Source of the DNA: Seison nebaliae
Lineage: Eukaryota > Rotifera > Pararotatoria > Seisonacea > Seisonidae
Reading direction: 5' to 3'
DNA length: 21,735 bases
Assembly (NCBI GenBank): GCA_023231475.1
Contig: JALJEE010002888.1
Location: 1-21,735, forward strand
The notes under the pieces were generated by a model that did no database searches, had not been told where the DNA came from, and saw only the letters and a list, made by a program, of their open reading frames with translations. The position numbers and the translations under genes were made by a program. Positions 8,601 to 18,694 of this stretch are shown piece after piece; position 1 is the stretch's first letter, and every line of letters begins with the position of its first letter.

Positions 8601-11598
8601 GATGAATGATATGCTTCAGCAATCGATCGATATTCTAAACCGTTGGGAATTTTGATGAACGCCTTCGCCAAATAAGCGTCTTCTCCATCGTTCGATATTT
8701 GTAGATGTAATTTCAAAGGTTTCGTCATTTGAATTTTGATCTTTTCGTAAACACGACCAACATAATTCAATTCAGGAATACATTTTTTATCCGTTCCACA
8801 ATTCTTTAATATCGGAACAGTCAATTGTAAAGTGTTTGGAATGAGTTTGTCTAATATTAATGGTAATGCTGTCGGTAATAATGTCTGTCGTCGATGACGA
8901 TTAATTGTAGAATCATCAGATTGGAGATAAGTGGAAGAATAAGGATTCATTGATAATTGATAATGAATTCGAATATTGAAATCAGTGTGTTTGTCTAATA
9001 AATTTGGATATACAAAAATTTTCGTTCTATTACATTGACGATAAGGTTGAATGGGAAATCGTTTGATTTTCAGTATCGACTTTCCATTCAAGAACGTCAA
9101 TCGCTCGTTTGTCAATGTCTTTTGAAGACGATTCATTTTCACATCACGAACAATTCGATTGAGATATTTCAACTTCTTCTCTTTGTCCTTAATCTGATAA
9201 ACGTTTTTCATAAATTTCGGGAATTTCTCTAATCCATATAATCGATATTCGTCATTTTTGAGAATTGTTTCCGGATTGATACGATTGATGGAATGAGCAT
9301 GAAAATAATTATTAGAATAATTAAACAAAATATTCTCTAGTTCATTCTTATTCATAAAATGATCGTGATTTGATTTGACATAATCAGGAAAGATTTGTTG
9401 TCGTTCATTTTCCTTCATTTTCTCCCACCATTGTTTCTCATTGTTCGTCAACTCTCTTGAATACATCGATGTGGTCTTATAAAAATCTTGATAATCTTTT
9501 TCGAATTTTGAATCGTCTTTATTTTCTGATGACATCCTCATCGGTTTCGCATCTAATAATATATAGAGATCGATATAAACATTCTCGTCGATGGTGGGCG
9601 ACGTGTAATGATGACAGAATTCGAAATCGATTCCTTGATGTTCATCCATGATCGGTATGAATTCATTTAATGATTCTAATTCCTCTTTCTCATTCACTTC
9701 TTTTTCACGATTTAATGGATTATATGTAAAGAAAGGATAAGATAAATTGATATTTTTTGGTAAAACTGATAAATCCATTTGAACACGAGCAACTGGAAAC
9801 GATTTAAACCAAAACGTCTGATCACTGAAAACGGCACTCGCTATCAAATCAGGATATCCATTGAAATCCAGATCAACTTCATTTCCACCATGTAACGCAA
9901 ATCCCAATCCCTTAATATCATTCCGTTGTGTATCATCATAATCGTTGATGGAAATGATTGTCGTGATTTCTGGAATTTGATTGAACATCGATTGATGGAG
10001 ATCTAATTTCTTTGAATTGATAATTTGGTGTGGAAATCGATGAAGACCATTTGCACTACCCATAAATATGTAAATCCTTCCAAAATTCTCTTCATCATAA
10101 TGAGAAAGTTCATAATCATAAAAATGTTCAAATGGTGCTGCCACTGCTAAATCATCATATCCATCTCGATTAATATCTCCGATTGTTTGGACGGTGGCAC
10201 CGAACCATCCTTGTGATTTAACTCCTTCAATCGTCAATGTTGGTGTCTCATTCAACGGTTTCGGTTGTGCCCAATTATATTGGATACCATAAATTCTTTC
10301 AGCATTTGGTATTTGTAAATAAATATGAATCGCTCCAACTTCTTCTCCATCATCATTTCGATATAATGGACTGGAAATTACTAAATCATCAAATTTATCG
10401 TTGTTGAAATCACCGACGGCCAACGAATATCCAAAGAAAGCGGCGAATTGTTTCCCATACAATGTTAGATTAGTTTCCGTTTTTATACTATCAGTTGAAT
10501 TGTAGAAACCGAAAATATAAACAACTCCATAAAACGAATTTGCACGAGGTGCACTTGTCACTACATCATTCGAGCCGACGGAAAAGAATGAGCCGCTCGT
10601 CATAGCGAAACCCAAATATGAGTTCGGTTTTGGAGCATTTGCGAATGAGAATTTCGTATTGTTTGTGGCTGAAGCAACACCACCAGCATAATTGAGAGAA
10701 CCGGGCAGTCCTAATGTGATTCGATCATTTCTACCATTTTTCGAAATGATACTACTGAAACCGGCGAGACATTGCCCATTCTCTTGATAACTACTACTAC
10801 CCTCACATGGTTGTATGTTGTACATTAAATATTTGAATTCCACATCATGATGAACGATCACTTTGTTGAGATCACAACCACCTTGGACGGCATATGTCCC
10901 GACAGTTTTCACCGATTTAGTTGAAATTAATTTCTCAGTTTGGACAATTCGATGTGGAGCACAAATCTATTAAAAATTACAGTTAAATATCATTTAGAGA
11001 TAGACGAAATAGTAACGAGTACTAAATCATTTGATGTTTGAATACTTGCTCCAAATAATTCGTTATCGGATATCACCGGTTCCATATTCTCATATTCCGA
11101 TTTCTCAACTCGCGATTTCGCCGAATCAAACAAATTGCAGTTGTATGGCGGGAAAATACTGCAACGAAAGACGGCTCCTCCATTACTTACTCCTTTGTCT
11201 TGATAAGTCGTCTGAGCTTTAGGAGCACCGACGAGAATCCTGTGAACGAGAAAATGAAAATATTAGGAATTTTGTAGAAAGAAATTTTTTTAAATTTATT
11301 GTCAATTTTTAGTTTTCTTAAAAAATTCATTTCAAAAATCTCATAAAATCATTTTGAATGTTCTTAACCAAATGATCGACATTTCTTCGGGTCGGAAGTT
11401 CCATTTGCGCAGGTTGCGCGCATACGATGGAATGGTGATGTTATTGGCCGTGTTGAACGCGGAGAGGACGGAATGTGTCTTCAGCGTATACCCGAAATGA
11501 GAGGATTGACCAACTCCGTTGTAAGTGACGAATTGCGAAATAACATCGATATTGACAGCAGATGAGATGTGAATGATTGAAATTAATATGAGAATCAT
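5684..11598 (-). CDS. Integrin alpha chain with giant cytoplasmic tail
   Basis: Three exons (11598-11369, 11239-11017, 10966-5684) joined in frame give 1911 residues. Introns are 129 and 50 bases with GTTAAG and GTTACT donors. Joins restore conserved text: W|ILVGAPKAQ and LVL|ICAPHR. A short signal peptide (1-14) precedes a seven-bladed FG-GAP propeller with no inserted I domain. Calcium loops are seen at 337 (DFNNDKFDD), 415 (DINRDGYDD) and 516 (DLDFNGYPD). Thigh and calf domains follow, with a furin-type site RERIKR (1154-1159) for heavy/light chain cleavage and another RHRR at 841-844. The membrane segment is about 1409-1433, then GFFKR (1434-1438). Two parts are unusual: a charged stretch of about 150 residues between 626 and 774, and a tail of 478 residues, rich in Ser, Asn and Gln, ending in eight prolines and RCK. 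It pairs with an integrin beta chain as a matrix receptor. PAPKAN/GAP-type motifs do not settle the RGD or laminin class. The ATG at 11598 is the only one in frame after an upstream stop. Confidence 0.93.
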
Positions 11599-11910
11599 TT
11601 CGATTTTAGTCAATTGAGAGAAAGTTCGTTGATATCTGCATCTACTATGTCCATAATAAACAGATTAAGAATCATATGTACTACTACTTGGAGATTTTAG
11701 TATATGTAAATTACGAGAAAAAATCTTCTTTGTTTGATGAGTTTTTAATGATGATTTATCGATTTTCTATAATAATTTTCCATTTTCAATTGTCGTCGAA
11801 ATTTATCGGTAGAGCGAGAAGATGAGCAAAAAATCCCCAAAAGAAAGAAAGAAAGAGTTATAAGACAAAAATAATAAATGCACTTACATAATTGTTACAA
11901 TCGATTAATG

Positions 11911-11949
11911 TCCTTCAAAACATTCTCATACATTAAATATCTTGAAGGA
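11911..11949. repeat. Inverted repeat, 8-base arms
   Basis: TCCTTCAA (11911-11918) and TTGAAGGA (11942-11949) are exact reverse complements around a 23-base spacer. It lies about 300 bases upstream of the integrin start. The arms are too short to call a microRNA precursor. Confidence 0.5.
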
Positions 11950-12316
11950 ATGATGTTGTGCAATGCATCTTCTCTTCCTTCCTTATAATGAGGCAAGTAA
12001 TCAAACGATATCATTCATAACAACATTCACTCAAATTAACGACCCTATCGATTGTGTCCTTACGTTAGTTCGATCCTCCTTCCTTTCATTTCATTACAAC
12101 GAATTTCTTCTCCTTTCGAATTTAATCTTTCATTTATAAGACATCGAACAATTAATATTAAAAGAATATTCAACGATCGATATCTGTTTCGTCAGGTTCG
12201 TCATTCAAAAATATTCCATGAACAATTTGATAATGAATAACATTACTATTCTGAACCAAACTGACAAATATGTGAATGGCAAAGAAAATTTTCCTCCTGA
12301 TACATCGATGGAGAAT

Positions 12317-12317
<1 letters not shown>

Positions 12318-12355
<38 letters not shown>
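12318..12355. repeat. ATA trinucleotide microsatellite
   Basis: An uninterrupted ATA repeat of 38 bases, about 12.7 units, in noncoding sequence upstream of the integrin gene. It is a likely length-variable marker; no function is implied. Confidence 0.95.
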
Positions 12356-12997
12356 CCTATTCTTTATTTAACATTTCATTAACAAACTTTTACGGTCCAA
12401 TACGACAATAATTGGCGGCTCATTTTAAGAAAAAAGGAGAATGGACGATATCTTATCAGAAACATTGGTTGCTCGTTGGAATTTTAATTCTTGTTTTATC
12501 TTAATCGTTAATGAATTATTCTATGAAATAATGAAAGAAGTTTTTGATATGTCAAAACTGTCATAAATCTTCGGGAGGAAAGACAATATGTAGACTCGAC
12601 ATTTGGAAGACGAACGATTGGGAAAAAGACAATTGGAACATATTCTTTAAATAATTCATCAACATTAAGAATTAAACTATTATATATTATTATTACAATA
12701 ATCTATCTATTGTCGAGTTTGTTAATTGTCCGTTGTTCTTTTTTCTTCTTTTCCTATAAAGGTTACCTAAACAATTTGTATAAAGAGAATTTAGTTGAGT
12801 TTATATAGTGTACATCAACTATATTATGATAGGATTCTAATTAATATTAAATGTGGAATGAGTCAAGTAGAATTGGAAGAATATCTCCAACGTTCTTCCT
12901 TTCTTTAATGAATTCGAATGTATACACATAAGTTGATGGCTTGGAGGTGGAAAGCGAGGTGACTGCCAAGAAGAAAAACGGTGAAACAGTTGAGCAT

Positions 12998-13017
12998 ACA
13001 TGAATGTACATGAATGT
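12998..13017. repeat. Two tandem copies of ACATGAATGT
   Basis: A 10-base unit is repeated exactly twice in noncoding sequence. It could be a paired binding site or chance. Confidence 0.5.
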
Positions 13018-13300
13018 CTAAATGATATATCTGCCTATCTCCCCAACTCCGTCTACACATTTTGAGGTATTGTTTATGTGTTAGGATTCCAGTTGATTGC
13101 TCTTTATATAAATTTATGGGATGGATAATAACCACAAATTACGTTGGTTTTTCACTGGTGATTCATCATCATCGATTGTATGATGATTCTTAAATTCTTC
13201 CATAAAATATGAAAAGTTTATGATAAAGATTATTCGATTTACTTCTCATTGACTCAAGTGAGTTGGGAGTTTCGACGTTAATAAAAACGCCGTTTTCTTT

Positions 13301-13825
13301 TTAGTTCAACACCATATCTACTCGACTGGAGAAACGATCAATAATTTGTTCTTCTAATTGTCTAGATATTCCGACTTCTGTTAGAGTCATTAGTTCGAGA
13401 TCATTTAAACGTCTATTTGGATGCACATCATTATAGGATGGACAGAACAAATCGGCATATATATTAGATACGTTTTGAGTGTAAAGAAACTGTGATTACA
13501 ATACAACCAGCGATTGATATTTAATCGATTTTAATCATTTCAACAGATATTCCATCCTACAATTCCTTTGTGGAATGATAAATTTTCCCAGCATAATCTA
13601 ATGGGACAATATCGTAAGATTTATTAAGTTTATGTCAGTGTAAACAAATTAGTCAATTCATTTTCCACTTACCAAAAACGAGAGACATCTAACACGACTA
13701 ATCATTTGCATTAATGAGAATTTCTGTAAAAGAATAGAAACAAATGGAGAACAAGAATATCCTACACCACCAAACAAGTGAATTAAATTACGCAATTCCC
13801 ACCATCGATGATATATATTTGATGA
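13301..13825 (-). CDS. Candidate 3' exons of an unrecognised gene
   Basis: Three open segments on the minus strand can be joined in frame: 13825-13680, 13597-13561 and 13489-13301 (stop). The first begins after the acceptor ctccaaatag and carries HRWWELRNLIHLFGG and YSCSPFVSILLQ. The second reads LCWENLSFHKGI. The third starts FLYTQNVSNIYADLF and ends in an amphipathic run (EVGISRQLEEQIIDRF). The first intron uses GTTTTTG (82 bases), matching the GTTT donors elsewhere in the window; a textbook GTAAGT six bases further on would break the frame. The second intron (71 bases) uses GTAGGA. I do not recognise the family. A possible upstream exon ending near 13969 (SFPPPQQIIQLMISDKHF) would join in phase. 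Segments this short arise by chance in AT-rich DNA, so this is only a candidate. Confidence 0.27.
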
Positions 13826-15153
13826 CTATTTGGAGAAATTGAATTTATTGTTTATATCTCCATCTTACAATTGCTTAAAGTGATTGATTAAGTGAATTAA
13901 GTGAAATCACCACTCTAACTGGGATGGAGAACGAAGAAACATAATTCGTTTAGTTATTCATATTCGACGAAATGTTTATCACTTATCATCAACTGTATAA
14001 TTTGTTGGGGTGGAGGAAATGACGTGAAAATATTGGTGGTGTGGATGGAGTCGTTGTAATATGTTTTTATGGAAATGATATGAACTTCAAATTTTATCAT
14101 CTCCAATTTGTTCCGACAATATTGTGCTTGCATAATAATACTCACTTAACAAATTTCCCTAATCATTATGCATTCATTCGTTTGAAGCATTATCATTTCA
14201 GTATGACTACTTACTTGTCAGAAGGGAATGTCCGTAAACTAACATAAACGACAACTTATCGATTGATTAGTTAGTCAACCAGTTACTATCAATGATGCCG
14301 CCAAATATATCTATGTCTACTAATCACTTATTCGAATCTAATTCAAATTCACTTAACTCTATTCATTCCTATTTGTGATTATATCACATCATGATTTAAT
14401 CATTCTGAGCATTACATATCGAATGATACTGACTGATTCATTATATGTCAATGATTTGTAATAAAATTACATTTCATATCAGATTATCACGTCATTATCA
14501 GGAGAGGAATGTTTATCTGAAATTATGCGAAGTTAATCACTTACTACTCTCTTCTATTTGCAGATAAGGATCGAAAGAACGATCGATCGATTTATCACTT
14601 GTAATTAATATTGATTTATACATCTCTCCCACAAATCACTACCTCACCGAATATTCGACAACAAAAAAGAAATGAGCAAATTGTAAATTGGAAAATGAAA
14701 ATTATATATAATTCCCACAATTCTTATATTTCAATGTTCCGCCAATTTGAATATGTTAACCTCGACGTGGAACATATTGAGAGGAAATGCTAACGGAACA
14801 TATTACTCGAAATGACGATAGCTACATCGAAGGAACTTCCACCAATAATGGAATCGCTGCACAGAAATAAGAAATTAATCGAAACATAAAGGAAACATAT
14901 GAAATATACAACGGAATTGTTTATATTCCAATATGGAAATTGTGTCGTAATCAAATATGATAATCACAAATTTGATAGTGTTTAGTATACGTGACTGAAG
15001 GTGACTGGGTGAATGAAAGGTAAATTGAATCATCCTTTCTAAAAATTCTCATATTTTCACCTTTCGGTAAATTTTCTTTTCTCACAGGAAATTTTCCATC
15101 CAACATTCTTCGGAGTTTCTCATAAATGAATTATTTGTGTTTTATCACAATTA
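13826..15153. other. Unresolved stretch
   Basis: Short open frames occur on both strands (minus 13954-14145, plus 14041-14247, plus 14611-14793) and several good splice-like sequences are present on the minus strand (GTAAGTAG near 14215, GTGAGT near 14145). I could not chain them into one reading frame. It may be intron or upstream sequence of the candidate gene at 13.3-13.8 kb, or simply intergenic. Confidence 0.3.
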
Positions 15154-15492
15154 TCATATTTTCTCATCGTCTTTTCCAATCAATGGAATATATTTATTAA
15201 TTTCAAAATAATTTTCATCATTTCCAATACGGAAATAGAAGGAGAATAGAAGGAAGGAGAAAACTAACGATAATTCCGTTGGATCGCGACGTAATATTGA
15301 TAAGGAGAAGCCAAAATTTATTGAGACATAATTATTTGCTTTCGTTCCATTAGTTAACGAGAATTGAATAATACCATCATTAGTTTTCAAATATTGTTTC
15401 GTATATGGATTGAAGAATCGGAAAGTGCCGATATTGAACGAATTGATTTGTTGAAGTTTCATTAGGAAAACTATAACGATTAACAACCTCAT
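15154..15492 (-). CDS. Small secreted protein, possibly beta-trefoil-like
   Basis: A 112-residue open frame starting at the only ATG near the beginning of the frame (15492). Residues 1 to about 18 are a clear signal peptide (MRLLIVIVFLMKLQQINS). The mature part reads FRFFNPYTKQYLKTNDGI, then an alternation of hydrophobic and polar residues suggesting beta strands. It contains an NGT glycosylation site and later FRIGNDENYFEI. The pattern of aromatic, Tyr-Leu and Asn-Asp-Gly turns recalls beta-trefoil repeats, but no family can be named. A 39-base stretch encoding SLVFSFLLFSFYF is almost all pyrimidine and looks like an intron tract; it starts GTTAG and removing it keeps the frame, but it lacks a terminal AG, so I treat it as coding. 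No close neighbour explains its role. Confidence 0.4.
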   Translation of the reverse strand: MRLLIVIVFLMKLQQINSFNIGTFRFFNPYTKQYLKTNDGIIQFSLTNGTKANNYVSINFGFSLSILRRDPTELSLVFSFLLFSFYFRIGNDENYFEINKYIPLIGKDDEKI

Positions 15493-17356
15493 CTTCTTTA
15501 GAAGAGGCACATGAGTGAAATGAATGAAGTTTCTCAAAAGACCTTTTTTCTTGAACTTTCTTCTGATTTGATGATGAGAAAAATGATTAAATCTGACAGA
15601 AGAAAAATTGTTTGAGAACAAGTAAAAATCTGAATGTTTAGATGACCATTAATAAGGTTGAACAATAGAACAAATAAGAAAACAATAAAAATTTTATCAA
15701 TCAATTTTATCAATAAATAATCAATATTATCGATAAGAAAAGTGAGGGGGAAATGGAATAATCATATTGATCGAACCACATCTTTAAATCACACAACTAT
15801 CTTACCATGAAATCCGACTGGGAAAAGAATAATATTTTTTTAAAAGTTAATAATCATAACATGGCAGAAACCATATTTTCGTCCATCACGATACTTATGG
15901 GATGGGGAAGAAGAGGAAATTTCCATATATATCTCTACCTAAATACGATGAAGATGGATAGATTTAATTTCTTCTTCTTTTTCCTCATTTTACATAAGTT
16001 CTTCTTCTGAAATGGAATCTTTCGAAATGGAACAGATTTAAAAGAAAATTAAATGACTTTTCCGAACGTTTGTAATGCGGAAACATGTCTGCGAATAATG
16101 GCAATCAGTGTTAATGGTTCTTGATAAACAGCTACAACGTCGAATCAGTCTCGGAGATACACGAAAACGAACATATAAATAAAGCGAAATTCTTCAAAAA
16201 AACATTTGGTGGATCATCAAAATCTAATTTTGAGAGTTTTCTCCTTCTCGTTTTTTTTGACGATGATTCGAGGAGAGGATGAATAATTGAACATTCTGAC
16301 ATCAGATTATTAAGCTACAGAAAAATGATGATCGAGCTAAATATGAATTGAAATTATTGGGAGTGAAGATAAATGGAAAAATAAAGGAAACAGGTGAAAT
16401 ATTCTCATTAACTTGTTAGAATTAATTTCACAAATTATTGGAGAAATCTTCTTTGATTTGTTGAAAGGAAATAGCAACAAATCGTCAAATTCAAACGAGT
16501 AATAAAGGAAGACGGATAGTGAATTCGTATTGTAAAAATATTCAGTCCATTAATTAGAATTGAATGAACAGAATTTTAATGAACGGTTTTCAAATGATAC
16601 TCTTCCATTTCTCTATGAGGGCGATGGAAGGGAGTGTAACAGACAGACGGAAAGCAATCGAATTAAGTAGTTAAATTTATCTTTTTACCAAAAGAAAAAT
16701 ATTAATTTGCGGTAGATGATCGTCGTTCGTCTGTTCGATATGAATGTTTGATGTGTTGTGAACAGTCGTTCTACTCATCCATACTTCCACAATTCTCCTG
16801 GTAACGATATATTGAATTGTTCAGTGAGGAATGATAATTATTATTTTCTTTTGGACATATGGAATGATGTGGGCGGATAAAGCGAAGGAAGAAGGATCAG
16901 ATGCGCAATAAACTTCTTACAGAATTTCACTTCAATCAATTCCATTCTGTTCTGGAATAATGTGGTATGATGAAATTTTTTCTTTTCTGCTCTGGTCATC
17001 ATTTCATATAACAATTAGTCGAATACAGACGTTCTTATACTCATCTGACGTCATTCTTCTGTCAGATTAATGTAAATCATTAATTCTTAATTATATCAGC
17101 AGATGATGAGCAGAACATAAAAAACTTCATTCCGAACAATAATTATCATTTTATCGGCGGTTGGAGATTATGAAAATTTACGTTACACAACTCCAATATT
17201 ATTTCCTCCATAAAGTACTTTTCCGTTTGTTGAAGTGTGTTGGAGAAAGATGAAAACTATAAAAATATTTTACAAATTTGAACTTTCTAGAAATAATTGG
17301 TGGTATCAAATGATTTGAAGTGACGAGAAAGTCATTGGAATGGAAAAGTTCTACAA
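15493..17356. other. No supported gene
   Basis: AT-rich sequence without a frame I can defend. A minus-strand segment ending at about 16049 (containing VYQEPLTLIAIIRRHV) is open on that strand, but an equally long open frame lies on the opposite strand, so neither is convincing. The plus open frame at 15807-16010 shows no family features. Confidence 0.35.
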
Positions 17357-17584
17357 TTAATGAAGGTGATGAACGTAAGAGAAAATAACAGGGGAATACT
17401 GCGATTCTCGGAAGAAATGTAACAAAATCGTAACAACAAAAATGTAATTGTCAAGGAGAAGAAGAATTGCGTGAGTCAGTTGAATTACAGTTGAATTAGA
17501 GTATTTTAGTGCACTAGACACATATGTGGAACAAAGGATGAATGTCAAGACCGGAAGAAAATGGTGAGGGAATTTTTTTTTCAT
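17357..17584 (-). CDS. Doubtful small secreted protein
   Basis: An open frame of 75 residues from an ATG at 17584. Residues 1 to about 25 look like a signal peptide: basic start (MKKKFPHHF), hydrophobic core (LPVLTFIL) and small residues at the cut (VSSA). It is followed by LKYSNST with a glycosylation site. The rest is strongly hydrophobic and pyrimidine-rich in DNA, so it may be an intron: a GTAATT donor after SNST and a GAATCGCAG acceptor would leave a product of only about 45 residues. No family is recognised. Confidence 0.2.
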   Translation of the reverse strand: MKKKFPHHFLPVLTFILCSTYVSSALKYSNSTVIQLTHAILLLLDNYIFVVTILLHFFRESQYSPVIFSYVHHLH

Positions 17585-18159
17585 AAAGAACGGACGAACT
17601 ATAAAAATAGTTGTTGTAGAATTGATGGAGGGGAATCAATGAATCATTAGAGTGATAGGATTGATTTATTTCACTGACTGTGTCGAATGAAGCACGATTA
17701 ATTTATCGATTAAACGAAGAAAAAAGGAATTTGAAAGAATAAATTCAGCTAGTGGAATGATGGACGATTGATGACATTGTTTCACCATTTCTTTCTATTT
17801 TCATTCCAAACATCGAATATTCTTACATACATGTCAATGAAATGGATAGAAGAAGAAATTGTAATAATAAGAAAAATGAAAAATTATTAATCTATCGGAA
17901 GTTACATAATTCATTTATATTCTCTTACTCGAGTCAATACGTGGACCACTTTCATAAAAATATACAATGACATATATGCACAATTCGAATAGTTAATAAA
18001 AAAGAACGGAAGAATTTGGAAGGGGAAAGAAAACATTAAGAATCGCAATAATCGGATTAATTCAATTTTATTCTTCTCAATCATTCTTTCCTCATTAAAC
18101 AGACAAGAATAAGAAGAACAACAATAGTAACTATAACATCTTTTTACTCATCATTCACT

Positions 18160-18624
18160 TTATTCCTTTGAAAGACTCCATCCCGTTGTCATAACGACGA
18201 TATAATTATAAACTTGAAAAGAAAAGATACTTTACCAATCAATGTTCTTCAGGAAGCACAGTTTTGTGGAGAAATACAATATAATTACTTCACCTAATTG
18301 ATTATACGATGTGGACGATTCGTTGAAGAGATTCAAATTTACAGTTTGAAGTTTCTCCATTTTCCGAATGTAAATAATGTGAAGCCCTTGATTTTTAAGT
18401 GATAATTGTAAACTAGTTTTCAGGTCGACTGCCACTACAGATGATGCTTGGCGGATGCCGAAAATTGGCATCGTCATCTAAGGAGAAATGGTTAACTAAT
18501 CTTCTTTTCCGAATGGAAAAAGAATGACGGTTTACATTCGGTACCTTTCGTTTCTTCTTTTGTGTATAAGTTGTTTGATTAGAAAGAAGAAGAAGCAGAA
18601 ATGAAATGGATAATTTGAAACGGA
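18160..18624 (-). CDS. Candidate small secreted protein, first exon missing
   Basis: Three segments join in phase on the minus strand: 18624-18545, 18477-18294 and 18212-18160 (stop), with introns of 67 and 81 bases. The first segment gives FKLSISFLLLLLSNQTT, a signal-peptide core, then a basic run (QKKKRK) that could be a processing site. The second reads GIRQASSVVAVDLKTSLQL and continues as alternating hydrophobic and polar residues with an NES glycosylation site. The third ends TGWSLSKE. AATAAA (18159-18164 on this strand) overlaps the stop codon, as in the tubulin gene. An initial ATG exon ending in phase 1 must lie upstream and I could not fix it. Donors here are GTACCG and GTGAAG, unlike the GTT donors of the firm genes, which weakens the model. 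The family is not recognised. Confidence 0.3.
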
Positions 18625-18677
18625 CTAGAAATCAATTCTTTTTGACGCTTATTGCTATTATTTATTATAGATTATTA

Positions 18678-18694
18678 ATGTCGATTATCGACAT
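18678..18694. repeat. Perfect inverted repeat ATGTCGA/TCGACAT
   Basis: Seven-base arms around TTA, in noncoding sequence just upstream of the candidate secreted-protein segments on the minus strand. It could be a dimeric factor site or chance. Confidence 0.5.

Larger units (their letters stand above)
11599..13300. other. Intergenic region upstream of the integrin gene
   Basis: This stretch should contain the integrin promoter (minus strand, just above 11598). I find no coding frame with family features; the 76-codon minus frame at 12905-13135 and the 62-codon plus frame at 12052-12240 look like chance. Short repeats inside it are listed separately. Confidence 0.4.

Noticed and set aside
11911-11949. 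Inverted repeat considered as a microRNA hairpin
   Set aside because: Only eight paired bases per arm around a 23-base loop, too short for a precursor. No known seed such as let-7, bantam or miR-2 was seen anywhere in the window.
16049-16135. Minus-strand segment reading VYQEPLTLIAIIRRHV as a possible terminal exon
   Set aside because: The opposite strand is open over the same stretch for about 53 codons, no matching upstream exon was found, and chance is a sufficient explanation.
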